The notes under the pieces were generated by a model, which saw only the letters and a program-made list of their open reading frames with translations, had not been told where the DNA came from and searched no databases. The translations under genes and the position numbers were made by a program. Below are positions 44,020 through 53,763 of a DNA stretch of 64,000 nucleotides, piece by piece. The DNA is from Erythrobacter sp. (lineage in GTDB: Bacteria; Pseudomonadota; Alphaproteobacteria; Sphingomonadales; Sphingomonadaceae): NCBI RefSeq assembly GCF_024305245.1, contig NZ_JAMWYX010000003.1, positions 337,176-401,175 on the forward strand, read 5' to 3'. Position 1 is the stretch's first letter. Each line of letters begins with the position of its first letter.

Positions 44020-44499
44020 TTAGAGCTGACCGAGCATGTGTTCGGCGCTCGATACCTTGAAATCGCCGGGTTCTTCGACGTTGAGCTGCTCGACTACGCC
44101 ATCATTGACGACCATCGAGAAACGCTGACCGCGCTTGCCCATGCCGAAGCCCGATCCGTCCATGGTCAGCCCGATCGCCTCGACGAATTCGGCGTTGCCA
44201 TCGGCCAGCATGGTGATTGCATCGCTCCCCGAAGCCTTGTTCCACGCACCCATCACAAAGGCATCGTTCACGGCGGTGCCGACGATTTCGTCGACGCCCT
44301 TCGACTTCAGGTCATCGGCCTTTTCGACGAAGCCCGGCAGATGCTTGGCCGAGCAGGTCGGGGTGAAGGCACCCGGCACCGAGAACAGCGCGACCTTCTT
44401 GCCGGCGAAATATTCGGAGGACTTCACGGCCTGCGGCCCTTCGGCGGTGGCCTTGACCAGCGTGACTTCGGGGAGCTTGTCGCCAACGGAAATCGTCAT
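44020..44499 (-). CDS. Atypical 2-Cys peroxiredoxin (Prx5 type)
   Basis: Thiol peroxidase of 159 residues in the Prx5/AhpE-like group. The peroxidatic cysteine lies in PGAFTPTCSAKHLPGF (Cys49), with the conserved Pro/Thr; the catalytic Arg region is MGKRGQRFSMV. Normal family length. The fixed motif VNDAFVMGAW is also typical. Reductant unknown; thioredoxin or glutathione are both possible. Divergent from ahcY. Confidence 0.92.
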   Translation of the reverse strand: MTISVGDKLPEVTLVKATAEGPQAVKSSEYFAGKKVALFSVPGAFTPTCSAKHLPGFVEKADDLKSKGVDEIVGTAVNDAFVMGAWNKASGSDAITMLADGNAEFVEAIGLTMDGSGFGMGKRGQRFSMVVNDGVVEQLNVEEPGDFKVSSAEHMLGQL

Positions 44500-44577
44500 G
44501 TGCTTTGGTGTCCTTCCAGAGTGGGGGTGTTCTGCGCCTGTCTATAGCCATCGCAGCGGTGCGGGCAACAATTAGAC

Positions 44578-44597
44578 ATATAAAGATAAGTTTATAT
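44578..44597. promoter_or_regulatory. Candidate SahR operator upstream of ahcY
   Basis: A 20-bp A/T-rich inverted repeat, ATATAAA (44578-44584) and TTTATAT (44591-44597) with a 6-base spacer, in otherwise GC-rich DNA. It lies about 80 bases before the ahcY start. The ArsR-family regulator SahR controls the S-adenosylmethionine cycle in many proteobacteria through A/T-rich palindromes before ahcY; assignment to SahR is inferred from location and shape. Confidence 0.5.
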
Positions 44598-44679
44598 TTG
44601 CCTCAGGGCCGCCGTGCGGCTAGGGGCTGCACCAGAGCAATCCGCCCATTACGCGCGCTGTCGCGCAGGAGAAACTAGC

Positions 44680-46104
44680 ATGGCCACCCTCGCTGCCACC
44701 CCGACCCACGAATATGTCATCAAGGATATCGCGCTCGCCCGCTTCGGCCGCGACGAAATCCAGATCGCCGAAACCGAAATGCCGGGCCTGATGGCGCTGC
44801 GCGAGGAATATGGCGCAGCCCAGCCGCTGAAGGGCGCGCGCATCACCGGCTCGCTGCACATGACCATCCAGACCGCCGTTCTGATCGAAACGCTGACCGC
44901 GCTCGGCGCCGAAGTGCGCTGGGCGACCTGCAACATCTTCTCGACGCAGGATCACGCCGCCGCCGCCATCGCCGAACGCGGTATTCCGGTGTTCGCGATC
45001 AAGGGCGAAACGCTGGGCGATTACTGGGATTATGTCGGCCGCATCTTCGATTGGTCGACCGAGGAAGACCCCGATCTCACCACCAACCTGATCCTCGATG
45101 ATGGCGGCGATGCCACCATGTTCGCGCTGTGGGGCGCCCGGATCGAAGCTGGCGAAGAAATGCCCGCGCCCGCCAACGCCGAGGAAATCGAACTTCAGCG
45201 CGCGCTGAAGGCGTTCGTCGCTGCCAAGCCCGGCTACCTCACCAAGACGGTGAAGGCGATCAAGGGCGTTTCGGAAGAGACCACCACCGGCGTGATGCGG
45301 CTGTACCAGATCGCCAAGCAGGGCAAGCTTCCCTTCCCGGCGATCAACGTCAATGACAGCGTCACCAAGTCGAAGTTCGACAACCTTTATGGTTGCAAGG
45401 AATCGCTGGTCGACGCGATCCGCCGCGCGACCGACGTGATGCTGGCCGGCAAGGTCGCCTGCGTTGCCGGTTACGGCGATGTCGGCAAGGGTTCGGCGGC
45501 CAGCTTGCGCGATGGCGGCGCCCGCGTCATGGTCACCGAGGTCGACCCGATCTGCGCGCTGCAGGCAGCGATGGACGGCTTCGAAGTCGTCACCATGGAA
45601 GACGCCGTGAAGCGTGCCGATATCTTCGTCACCGCGACCGGCAACGAGGACGTGATTACGGCCGAGCACATGGAAGCGATGAAGCCGATGGCGATCGTCT
45701 GCAACATCGGCCACTTCGACAGCGAGATCCAGATCAGCGCGCTTTCCAACTATGACTGGAAGGAAATCAAGGAAGGCACCGATCTCGTCACCTTCCCCGA
45801 TGGCAAGTCGATCCTGATCCTCGCCAAGGGCCGCCTCGTGAACCTCGGCTGTGCCACCGGCCACCCGAGCTTCGTCATGAGCGCCAGCTTCACCAACCAG
45901 ACGCTCGCCCAGATCGAATTGTTCACCAAGGCGGACGAATACCAGAACGATGTCTATGTTCTGCCCAAGCATCTCGATGAAAAGGTCGCTGCGTTGCACC
46001 TTGAAAAGCTGGGCGTGAAGCTGACCCAGCTCAGCAACAAGCAGGCCAGCTACATCGGCGTGCCGCAGGCCGGCCCGTTCAAGCCCGATCATTACCGTTA
46101 CTGA
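44680..46104 (+). CDS. ahcY: S-adenosylhomocysteinase
   Basis: Hydrolyses S-adenosylhomocysteine to adenosine and homocysteine, recycling the methyl cycle. The 474 residues include [53 protein letters not shown] and the NAD-binding [14 protein letters not shown], and end FKPDHYRY, the invariant C-terminus. ATG at 44680 preceded by CAGGAG; the in-frame start 22 codons earlier lacks homology. Confidence 0.97.
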   Translation: MATLAATPTHEYVIKDIALARFGRDEIQIAETEMPGLMALREEYGAAQPLKGARITGSLHMTIQTAVLIETLTALGAEVRWATCNIFSTQDHAAAAIAERGIPVFAIKGETLGDYWDYVGRIFDWSTEEDPDLTTNLILDDGGDATMFALWGARIEAGEEMPAPANAEEIELQRALKAFVAAKPGYLTKTVKAIKGVSEETTTGVMRLYQIAKQGKLPFPAINVNDSVTKSKFDNLYGCKESLVDAIRRATDVMLAGKVACVAGYGDVGKGSAASLRDGGARVMVTEVDPICALQAAMDGFEVVTMEDAVKRADIFVTATGNEDVITAEHMEAMKPMAIVCNIGHFDSEIQISALSNYDWKEIKEGTDLVTFPDGKSILILAKGRLVNLGCATGHPSFVMSASFTNQTLAQIELFTKADEYQNDVYVLPKHLDEKVAALHLEKLGVKLTQLSNKQASYIGVPQAGPFKPDHYRY

Positions 46105-46114
46105 TCGTTTTGCG

Positions 46115-46155
46115 GCCCCGCTCTGTCCCCGGCCATGTCCGGGGCAGCGCGGGGC
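46115..46155 (+). terminator. GC-rich hairpin after ahcY
   Basis: Nested stems GCCCCGC/GCGGGGC and CCCCGG/CCGGGG around CCATGT, 11 bases after the ahcY stop. There is no T-run, so intrinsic termination is not certain. Confidence 0.5.
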
Positions 46156-46214
46156 TGTGGCTTCACGCCTGAACCCCGTTGCACTGGCGCGCGCACGCGC
46201 ATAGCGGTGAGGCG

Positions 46215-48575
46215 ATGGAAATCTCGCCGCTTTCGCTAGTGCTGATCGCGCTGCTGCTCGCCGCATGGACGGTGGGCGCGGCGGTGGTAGTGCTTCGCGC
46301 AAATGCCGGGATGAAGCGGGCGAAGGCGCTGAAAGCCAGCCTCAAGCGTATCCAGACCCTGCTCGATGTCGCTCCGGCCGTCCCGCTGCTGGTAAGGATC
46401 GACGGACGAATCGAAGCGCCGGATAAGCTGGCGCGGCTGCTAGGATTATCGGCAACGCCCAAATATCTCAGTGAATTCGCGTCGGTGCCCGGCGATCCCA
46501 AAGCGGGCGGGCTGGCTCCCGATCAGTACGAACAGCTCTGGGCGAAGGTTCAGGCTACCCAGAAAACTGCTGCGCCCTTCCGCATGGCGCTCAACCCCCC
46601 GGGCTCCCGGCGCAGTCTTGCGCTTTATGGCACGCTCGCCGATCCGCAGGTGTCGCCCGGCGGCGCGGCACTGGTATGGGTTTTCGACTTCACCGAAAGC
46701 CATGCCGAAATGGCCCGGCTGCGCGCCGCTGCCGCGCGGGCGACGGGCGATTTCGGCGCATTGGTGGGCCTGATCGAAGCGGCTCCGATGCCGATGTGGT
46801 TTCGCGGCAGCGATCTTTCGCTCCAACTGGTCAATCAGGCCTATGTCGATGCTGTCGGTGCTTCCGGCGCGGCAGAGGTGGTTCAGGGCCAGATCGAACT
46901 GCTCGAACCCGAAGACGGACAGTCCCCCGCCGAGATCGCGCGCGCTTCCCTGCAAAGTCAGGACAAGTCCGAACGGATCGTTGCCGCCACCATTCACGGC
47001 GCACGCCGCACGCTGCGCGTCAGCGATCTGCCGCTGGGCCGCGAAGGGGTGGCGGGTTATGCCATCGATATCGAGGAACAGCAGCAGGTCGAGCGTGAAT
47101 TCCGGGCGTTCCGCACCGCCCAGCTGGCGTTGCTCGATCAGCTTTCGGTCGGAGTTGCGCTGTTCGATGCCGAGGAACGGCTGGTGTTCGCCAACCGTCC
47201 GTTCCGCCGCCTGTTTTCGCTGACCGACGAGGCGATCGAGGCGCGCACGCCGTTCGAGCGGTTCCTCGCCGAAGCGCGCGAGCGTGGGCGCACGCCCGAG
47301 GTGCGCGATTTCCCCGAATGGCGAAGCGAACGGGCGGGGTGGTTCGAAGCCAGCGCCACGCTGGAGGAAGCATGGCCGCTGCCGGGCGGCACGCATCTGC
47401 GGATCGTCGCCCAGCCTTTGCCCGATGGCGGGCTGGTGCTGATCGCGGAGGATCGCACCGAACAGCTGGCGCTTTCGGCAGTGCGCGACACCTTGCTGCG
47501 GACCCGCACCGCCACGCTCGACAGCCTGTTCGAGGCGCTGGCGATCTTCTCGCCCGATGGTTCGGTGCAATTGTGGAACCGCAGTTTTGCGGGCACCTGG
47601 GGGCTGACTCCGGAGCTGCTCGATGCGCATCCGAGCGCCGATGAACTGCTCGGCGCGATCGGGCGCAATCTGGTGCGGCCCGAAGAAGCCGGGCTGATCG
47701 GCGCGGCAGTGCGGGCGGCCACGCTCGACCGGCGCGAGAAGGGCGGGCAGGTGGATCTTGCCGACGGGCGCACGCTGCGCTTTGCCGGGGTGCCGTTGCC
47801 CGACGGTAACGGCCTGCTCACCGTGCTGGACATCACCGCCTCGCAAAAGGCGGAGCAAGCGCTGCGCGAACGCGCCGAGGCGCTGGAGGAAGCCGATGCG
47901 GTCAAGGCGCGCTTCCTTGCCAACATGTCCTACGAATTCCGCACGCCGCTGACCACCATCGGCGGTTATGCCGAATTGCTGAAGTCCGGGGTGGCGAGCG
48001 ATCCCGATCAGGCGAGCGAATATGTCGACGCGATCCTGAGCGCGGTCGAGCGGCTGACCGAGCAGGTCGAAAACGTGCTCGACCTGTCGCAAAGCGAAGC
48101 GGGGCTGCTGCCGATCAGCAAGGAGCGGCTCGACCTGCTCGATTTCCTCACCACTCTGGTGCGCGAGCGTGAGCCGGCGATCATCGCGGCCGGCCTCAGC
48201 CTCGATCTCAAGGGGCGCAAGGGGCGGGTGATCGAAGGCGATCCGCGCCAGCTTGGACGCGCGCTGGGCAATCTGATCGATAACGCCGTTTCCGGCACGC
48301 CCGATGGCGGGCGCATCGTGATCGAGATCAGGAAAGCTCCCGATGGCGCGGATTGGGGCTTTGAAATCCGCATTGCCGATAATGGCCGCGGCATGACGGC
48401 GCAGGAACTCGCCCGCGCGCAAGGCGGGGCCAAGGCGGGCAAGCCGGGAACGCCCGAACGCCGCACCGGGCTTGGCATTCCGCTCGCCCGCCAGTTGATT
48501 GAAGCGCATGAGGGCACGCTGGAAATCGCCAGCCGCAGGGGCGCCGGCACCACCGCAACGATCCGCCTGCCGTGA
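46215..48575 (+). CDS. divL: DivL, PAS-rich tyrosine pseudokinase of the CtrA pathway
   Basis: A 786-residue membrane signalling protein: one N-terminal span (LVLIALLLAAWTVGAAVVV), several PAS-like domains (about 60-560), a HisKA-like dimerisation domain and an HATPase domain (N-box GRALGNLIDNA, ADNGRGM, RTGLGIPLA). The H-box reads NMSYEFRTPL: the phosphorylatable histidine is tyrosine (Tyr573), the hallmark of Caulobacter DivL, which controls CckA in response to DivK. Length and PAS content agree. First gene of a six-gene overlapping run; GTGAGG-type ribosome site before the ATG. Confidence 0.9.
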   Translation: MEISPLSLVLIALLLAAWTVGAAVVVLRANAGMKRAKALKASLKRIQTLLDVAPAVPLLVRIDGRIEAPDKLARLLGLSATPKYLSEFASVPGDPKAGGLAPDQYEQLWAKVQATQKTAAPFRMALNPPGSRRSLALYGTLADPQVSPGGAALVWVFDFTESHAEMARLRAAAARATGDFGALVGLIEAAPMPMWFRGSDLSLQLVNQAYVDAVGASGAAEVVQGQIELLEPEDGQSPAEIARASLQSQDKSERIVAATIHGARRTLRVSDLPLGREGVAGYAIDIEEQQQVEREFRAFRTAQLALLDQLSVGVALFDAEERLVFANRPFRRLFSLTDEAIEARTPFERFLAEARERGRTPEVRDFPEWRSERAGWFEASATLEEAWPLPGGTHLRIVAQPLPDGGLVLIAEDRTEQLALSAVRDTLLRTRTATLDSLFEALAIFSPDGSVQLWNRSFAGTWGLTPELLDAHPSADELLGAIGRNLVRPEEAGLIGAAVRAATLDRREKGGQVDLADGRTLRFAGVPLPDGNGLLTVLDITASQKAEQALRERAEALEEADAVKARFLANMSYEFRTPLTTIGGYAELLKSGVASDPDQASEYVDAILSAVERLTEQVENVLDLSQSEAGLLPISKERLDLLDFLTTLVREREPAIIAAGLSLDLKGRKGRVIEGDPRQLGRALGNLIDNAVSGTPDGGRIVIEIRKAPDGADWGFEIRIADNGRGMTAQELARAQGGAKAGKPGTPERRTGLGIPLARQLIEAHEGTLEIASRRGAGTTATIRLP

Positions 48576-49036
48576 CCGAACGGCGCGAAGCTCTGCCCGA
48601 TCTGGCGGCGATGGCGGCGTTCGGCGCACGCATCGCGGCGCGGCTGCGGGCGGGCGACGTGGTGGCGCTGACAGGCGGGCTGGGTGCTGGCAAGACTACG
48701 TTGGCGCGCGCCATTCTGGCGGCACTGGGCCACGAAGGCGAGGTGCCATCGCCGACCTTCACCATCATCGAGAGCTACGATTTTCCGTCGCTCCGCCTGC
48801 CGGTGGTGCACGCCGATTTCTACCGGCTGGAAGACCCGTCGGAACTGGCCGAAATCGGGCTCGACGATTACCGCGAGGGCGCGGTGCTGCTGGCCGAGTG
48901 GCCCGATCATGCGGGAGGTTTCGAGCGTGAACCCGGGTGCCTCTCGATTCTGCTCGAACCGGCCGGAGAAAGCGGGGAGGGCGGACGGATTGCGATTGCC
49001 CGCGCGGGCCTCGATTGGGTAGGGCGGATGCCATGA
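48572..49036 (+). CDS. tsaE: tRNA threonylcarbamoyladenosine ATPase TsaE
   Basis: P-loop ATPase that cycles the TsaB/TsaD complex for t6A37 tRNA modification. The 154 residues show the Walker A GGLGAGKTTLAR (35-46), VPSPTFTIIESY, HADFYRLEDPSEL and VLLAEWPDHA. GTG start overlapping the divL stop (GTGA). Also called YjeE. Its place after divL is seen in other alphaproteobacteria and is probably only positional. Confidence 0.94.
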   Translation: MTERREALPDLAAMAAFGARIAARLRAGDVVALTGGLGAGKTTLARAILAALGHEGEVPSPTFTIIESYDFPSLRLPVVHADFYRLEDPSELAEIGLDDYREGAVLLAEWPDHAGGFEREPGCLSILLEPAGESGEGGRIAIARAGLDWVGRMP

Positions 49037-50022
49037 ACCAGTTGCCTCAAGGTCTCGCCGAATTCACTGCCCGTGCGGGCTGGGCCGATGCGCAGGTTCA
49101 GCCATTGCCGGGCGATGCCTCGTTCCGGCGCTATTTCCGGCTTGGCCGCAGCGGCGGCGAATCGGCGATGCTGATGCACGCGCCGCCGCCGCACGAAGAC
49201 CCTGCGCCGTTTTTGCATGTCGCGCATTGGTTAAACGCCAATGGAATGCGTGCGCCTGCGATCCTTGCCGAGGATGCTGCGGCGGGCTGGGTGCTGACCG
49301 AGGATTTCGGCGATGACCGGATGCGGGACTGGCTGGACCTGAACCCGCAGGACGAACGCGCAGCCTATGAAGCCGCGGTCGAGGCATTGGTGGCGCTGCA
49401 CCGCCTGCCGCCCGGCCCGTTCGCGCCCTATGACATGGCGACCTATGCGCGCGAGGCCGCGCTGCTGACCGAATGGTGGTGCCCGGCGCAGGGGCTGACC
49501 GTCGATGGCGCGGGCTATGCAGCGGCGTGGGAGGAAGTGCTGGCGCCCCTTCTCACCCGCCAGCAACCCGGCGTTACGGTGCTGCGCGATTATCATGCCG
49601 AAAACATCATGCTGCTGGGCGGGCAGGCGGGCGGCCCGCAGGGGTTGATCGATTTTCAGGACGCGCTGGTCGGCCACCCGGCCTATGATCTCGTTTCGCT
49701 GTTGCAGGATGCCCGGCGCGACGTGTCCGAAGACCTCGAAACCGCCATGCTGCTGCATTACGCTCACCACGCGAAACTGGCCGACGAGGAATTCCTTGCC
49801 GATTACGCCCTGCTCGGCGCGCAGCGGAACGCCAAGATCGTCGGGATTTTCACGCGGCTGGACCGGCGCGATGGCAAGCCCAAGTATCTGGGGATGATCC
49901 CGCGGGTCTGGGGCGCGCTGGAGCGTGATCTGGCGCACCCGGCGCTGGCTCCTGTGGCGCGCTGGTTCGATGCCAATATCCCTGACACCCTTCGCTTCGC
50001 TCACGGAGCCTTCGCGGCATGA
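49033..50022 (+). CDS. amgK: N-acetylmuramate/N-acetylglucosamine kinase AmgK
   Basis: Phosphorylates cell-wall-derived MurNAc (and GlcNAc) at the anomeric carbon in peptidoglycan recycling. The 329-residue aminoglycoside-phosphotransferase-fold protein has PLPGDASFRRYFRL in the nucleotide-binding lobe, VLRDYHAENIMLL (catalytic Asp) and GLIDFQDALVGHPAYDL (metal-binding Asp). Directly coupled (ATGA) to tsaE and to the uridylyltransferase that acts on its product, which makes the assignment firm. Confidence 0.9.
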   Translation: MNQLPQGLAEFTARAGWADAQVQPLPGDASFRRYFRLGRSGGESAMLMHAPPPHEDPAPFLHVAHWLNANGMRAPAILAEDAAAGWVLTEDFGDDRMRDWLDLNPQDERAAYEAAVEALVALHRLPPGPFAPYDMATYAREAALLTEWWCPAQGLTVDGAGYAAAWEEVLAPLLTRQQPGVTVLRDYHAENIMLLGGQAGGPQGLIDFQDALVGHPAYDLVSLLQDARRDVSEDLETAMLLHYAHHAKLADEEFLADYALLGAQRNAKIVGIFTRLDRRDGKPKYLGMIPRVWGALERDLAHPALAPVARWFDANIPDTLRFAHGAFAA

Positions 50023-50741
50023 GCGACACGGCGCTGGTTTCCGACACCGCGATGATCCTTGCCGCCGGACTGGGCAAACGGATGCGTCCGCTCACCGCCA
50101 GCCAGCCCAAGCCGCTGGTGCGGGTTGCGGGGCGCGCACTGATTGATCACGCGCTGGATCGTCTTGCCGAGGCGGGCGTGGCGCGGGCGGTGGTCAACGT
50201 CCACTACCTCGCCGATGCGCTCGAAGCCCATGTCACCGCTCGGGCTGTGCCGCAGGTGACAGTCTCGAACGAACGCGCGCAGCTGCTGGAAACCGGCGGC
50301 GGGATGGTGAAGGCAGTGCCGCATCTGCCCGATCCGTTCTTTGCCCTGAACGCCGACAACATCTGGCTCGACGGTCCGAACAACGCCTTTGCCGAATTGT
50401 CGCGCCGTTGGAATGCCGAACAGATGGATGCGTTGCTGCTGTTGGTGCCGCACGCGCGCGCGGCCAATTTCAGCGGGCCGGGGGATTTCCACATGGACCC
50501 AAATGGCCTGCTGTCGCGGCGCAAGGCCGGACGGATCGCACCGTTCATCTACACCGGCATCCAGCTGGTTTCGCACCGCCTGCTGCGCGATGCGCCGGAC
50601 GGGCCGTTTTCGACCAACATCCTATGGAGCCGCGCCATCGAGGAACGGCGGCTTTACGGCCTCTCGTTCGGCGGGCTGTGGTTCGAAGTCGGCACCCCGC
50701 AGGCGATCCGCCCGACCGAAGAGGCGCTGCGGCGTGGCTGA
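50019..50741 (+). CDS. murU: N-acetylmuramate-1-phosphate uridylyltransferase MurU
   Basis: Makes UDP-MurNAc from MurNAc-1-phosphate and UTP, bypassing de novo (fosfomycin-sensitive) synthesis. The 240-residue nucleotidyltransferase has AMILAAGLGKRMRPLT, KPLVRVAGRALIDHALDRL, ETGGGMVKA and FALNADNIW (metal-binding Asp). Follows amgK by an ATGA overlap and overlaps addB by eight bases. With AmgK it forms the recycling route of bacteria lacking MurQ. Confidence 0.92.
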   Translation: MSDTALVSDTAMILAAGLGKRMRPLTASQPKPLVRVAGRALIDHALDRLAEAGVARAVVNVHYLADALEAHVTARAVPQVTVSNERAQLLETGGGMVKAVPHLPDPFFALNADNIWLDGPNNAFAELSRRWNAEQMDALLLLVPHARAANFSGPGDFHMDPNGLLSRRKAGRIAPFIYTGIQLVSHRLLRDAPDGPFSTNILWSRAIEERRLYGLSFGGLWFEVGTPQAIRPTEEALRRG

Positions 50742-53700
50742 GCCGCGCCGCGCCGGCCCGCTGGTCTATTCCATTGCCGCGCACCGCGGTTTTGCCGATG
50801 CGCTGGTGGCGGGGCTGGTGCCGCGTTACCGCGAACCGGGCTTCGGCCTTGCGCGGCTGACACTGCTGGTGCCATCGAGCCGCGCCGCGCGCACTCTGTC
50901 CGAGGCGTTCATCCGCCACGCCGGGGCCAATGGTGAGGGCGGGTTGCTGATGCCGCGCATGATCGCGGTCGGCGACCTCGACCTCGACGACAAACTCGGC
51001 GCGGCGCTCGATCCGCTCGGCGCTGCCGACATCCCTCCCGCTTGCGATCCTGTGCGGCGCTGGCTCGCGATTGATCGCCTGATCGTCGAAGAACGCGCTG
51101 CCGAAGCGATGGAGCCGCTGCCGGGCCGTGCACGGCTCAATCTGGCGCGGGAAATGGCGCGCAGCATCGACCGACTACTGGTCGAGGAAAAGCGGCCCGA
51201 GGATCTCACTAGCGACGTGGTGCTCGATCAGCTTGGCGGGATTGCGGGCCACTGGCAGCACGCGATCCGCCTGTTCGCGCGGGTCAATGCCCGGTGGCAG
51301 GCAGAGCTGGCCGTACGCGGCGAAATCGACGCTGCCACTCGCCGCAACCTGCTGTTCGATCGCGCCGCGCGCCGCTGGAAGGAAACGCCGCCGCCGCATC
51401 CGATTGTTGCCGTAGGTGTTACCAGCGCGTCGCCCGCGCTGGCGCGGTTGCTGCGGACAATCGCCGAATTGCCGCAAGGCGCGGTGGTGCTGCCCGATCT
51501 CGACCGCGAGCTGAGCGATGATGCGTGGGACGAACTTGGTCTGGCGGGCGCTGCGAGCGAGCCGGATGGGGCGGTGTTCGCAGCCGGCGATGCGCTCACC
51601 CATCCGCAATATCACCTGAAGCTGTTGCTCAATCGCATGGGGGTGAACCGGGCCGAGGTGCAGCCGTGGCACCGGCGCGGGATCGCGGCGGCAGAACCTG
51701 CACGGACGCGGGCGATTTCATCGCTGTTTCTGCCGCCGCTCGCCAGCCGCGCCTGGGTCGACCTGCCTGCCGACAAGCGCCGTCTGGCAGGCGTGCGCCT
51801 GCTGACCAGCGCCACAATCGAAGAAGAAGCGCAGGCGATTGCGCTGTTGGTGCGCCAAGCGCTGGAACAGCCCGAACATCGTATCGCGGTGGTCACTGCC
51901 GACCGGGGCTTGGCGCGGCGGGTGGTGCAGCATCTCGAACGCTGGAACATCGCCGCCGATGACAGCGCGGGTCAGCCGCTGGCACTGACCCCGGCAGGGC
52001 GGCTGCTCGGCCTGCTGGCAGAGGTCGCGGCGCATGGCCCAGACCCTGCGAACCTTGTTGCGGCCTTCGGCCATCCGCTGGTGCGCAGCGCGGACGGGGA
52101 GTCGCGGCGGGCATGGCTCAGCGGCCTGCGCGCGTTCGACCGGCAGCTGCGCGGACCCACGCCTGCGCCGGGGATGGAGTCGCTGCGCGAGGCTGCGGCC
52201 AAGGCCGAGATTGCCGATTGGTGGGCCGAGGCCGAAGCGCTGATTGCGCCGCTTGTTGACTGGCCGGCGCAAATGCCGCTGGCCGATACGCTGGCCCGGC
52301 TTGCCGCCGCGGCCGAGGAGTTCGCGGGCGCCGCCGCATGGGAGCGCGAGGACGGGCGCGCGCTCGGCTCCATGATCGAAGAATTGCGCGGATTTGCCGA
52401 GGCGCTGGAAACGCAGATTGAAAGCGCCGACATAGCCGGGATTCTGCGCGACGCGATGGACGAGATCGCAGTGCGTCCGGGCTATGGCGGCCATCCGCGC
52501 GTGGCGATTTATGGCCTGCTGGAAGCGCGCATGGCCCGCGCCGATCTGGTGATCTGCGGCGGCCTGAACGAAGGCAGCTGGCCGCAGCCGCCGGGCGCGG
52601 ATGCGCTGCTTGCCCCGCCGATCCTGCGCGCGCTGGGCGTGCCGGGGTCGGAGTTCCGCATCGGCTTGGCCGCGCATGATCTCGCCGGGGCACTGGGCGC
52701 GCCGCAAGTGGTGCTGAGCCGCGCGCTACGCGATGCCGAAGGGCCGACGCTACCGTCCCGCTTTCTGCTGCGGGTCGAGGCGCTGCTGGGCGATGATCTG
52801 GACAGGGAACACCGCGAGAGCGCGATCCCCGCGCTGCTGCCCCATATCGATCGTCTGCGTCCGGCAGCCGAACCCTATCCGCGCCCCGCGCCCGATCCGT
52901 CGCCGAAGCAGCGCGATGTCACAATCAAGGTGACGGCGCTCGACCGGCTGCTGGGCGATCCCTACCAGTTCTATGCGCAGGCGATCCTCGATCTGCGCCA
53001 GCTTCAGCCGCTCGCCGCCGATCCGTTCAGCGATCCGGCGCTGCGCGGCACGCTGGTGCATGATCTGCTGGACAAATGGCACAAGGCACGCGCCGACAAT
53101 CCGGCCCTTGCGCTCGCTCCGTTCGCTGCCGCGCATTTCGAGGCCGAGCGCGTCCACCCGCTGTTCCGCGCGCTGTGGCAACCGCGCCTGATCGCGGCGC
53201 TCGAACGGTTTGAGCAGTGGATTGCTCAGGATGAGGGAGAAGGCCGCACAGTGCAGGCGAGCGAGATTTCGGGCGTGATGACTTTCGACGGGGTGAAAGT
53301 GATGGGCCGCGCCGACCGGATCGACCGGATGGGCGACGGGACACTCGCCATTGTCGATTACAAGACCGGAACGGTGCCGACCAAGAAGCAGGTGGAAAAT
53401 GGCTTTGCGCTGCAACTCGGACTGCTCGGCTTGATTGCGCAAGACGGCGGTTTCGCCCGCGAAGGCGTGCCCTCGGGTGCGGCGAGCACCTTCGAATACT
53501 GGTCGTTCGGCAAGGATGACGGCGACTTCGGCAAGCGGCAGAGCCCGATGAAGCTGACAGCGCGCGAAAAGGGCCTGACGCTGGAGGAGTTCCTGCCCCA
53601 CCACACCGCCAAACTGGCCGAGGCGATCGGCAAATACATCAAGGGCGCAGAACCCTTCACCGCGCGTGAAAACCCCGACTACAAGGGCTACAACGAATAT

Positions 53701-53763
53701 GACCAGCTGATGCGGCTGGATGAATGGTTCGTTCGCCTGACGCAGAAGGATGGCGACGCATGA
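50734..53763 (+). CDS. addB: Double-strand break repair protein AddB
   Basis: Inactivated-helicase and nuclease subunit of AddAB, which processes DNA ends for RecA. The 1009 residues (alphaproteobacterial length) show LTLLVPSSRAARTLSEAF near the N-terminus, an AddB central core, and a C-terminal PD-(D/E)XK nuclease: VKVMGRADRIDRM and AIVDYKTGTVP. I place the start at the GTG at 50734, inside the end of murU, because homology begins MAEPRRAGPLVYSIAAHRG. Its TGA overlaps the addA ATG. Confidence 0.92.
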   Translation: MAEPRRAGPLVYSIAAHRGFADALVAGLVPRYREPGFGLARLTLLVPSSRAARTLSEAFIRHAGANGEGGLLMPRMIAVGDLDLDDKLGAALDPLGAADIPPACDPVRRWLAIDRLIVEERAAEAMEPLPGRARLNLAREMARSIDRLLVEEKRPEDLTSDVVLDQLGGIAGHWQHAIRLFARVNARWQAELAVRGEIDAATRRNLLFDRAARRWKETPPPHPIVAVGVTSASPALARLLRTIAELPQGAVVLPDLDRELSDDAWDELGLAGAASEPDGAVFAAGDALTHPQYHLKLLLNRMGVNRAEVQPWHRRGIAAAEPARTRAISSLFLPPLASRAWVDLPADKRRLAGVRLLTSATIEEEAQAIALLVRQALEQPEHRIAVVTADRGLARRVVQHLERWNIAADDSAGQPLALTPAGRLLGLLAEVAAHGPDPANLVAAFGHPLVRSADGESRRAWLSGLRAFDRQLRGPTPAPGMESLREAAAKAEIADWWAEAEALIAPLVDWPAQMPLADTLARLAAAAEEFAGAAAWEREDGRALGSMIEELRGFAEALETQIESADIAGILRDAMDEIAVRPGYGGHPRVAIYGLLEARMARADLVICGGLNEGSWPQPPGADALLAPPILRALGVPGSEFRIGLAAHDLAGALGAPQVVLSRALRDAEGPTLPSRFLLRVEALLGDDLDREHRESAIPALLPHIDRLRPAAEPYPRPAPDPSPKQRDVTIKVTALDRLLGDPYQFYAQAILDLRQLQPLAADPFSDPALRGTLVHDLLDKWHKARADNPALALAPFAAAHFEAERVHPLFRALWQPRLIAALERFEQWIAQDEGEGRTVQASEISGVMTFDGVKVMGRADRIDRMGDGTLAIVDYKTGTVPTKKQVENGFALQLGLLGLIAQDGGFAREGVPSGAASTFEYWSFGKDDGDFGKRQSPMKLTAREKGLTLEEFLPHHTAKLAEAIGKYIKGAEPFTARENPDYKGYNEYDQLMRLDEWFVRLTQKDGDA

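Noticed and set aside
44598..44679. SAM or SAH riboswitch in the ahcY leader
   Set aside because: I could not find the conserved cores of the SAM-II, SAM/SAH or SAH riboswitches between the palindrome and the start. A covariance search would settle it.
46115..46155. GC-rich hairpin after ahcY as another REP family member
   Set aside because: Its arms match none of the repeat families seen elsewhere in the window; kept only as a possible terminator.
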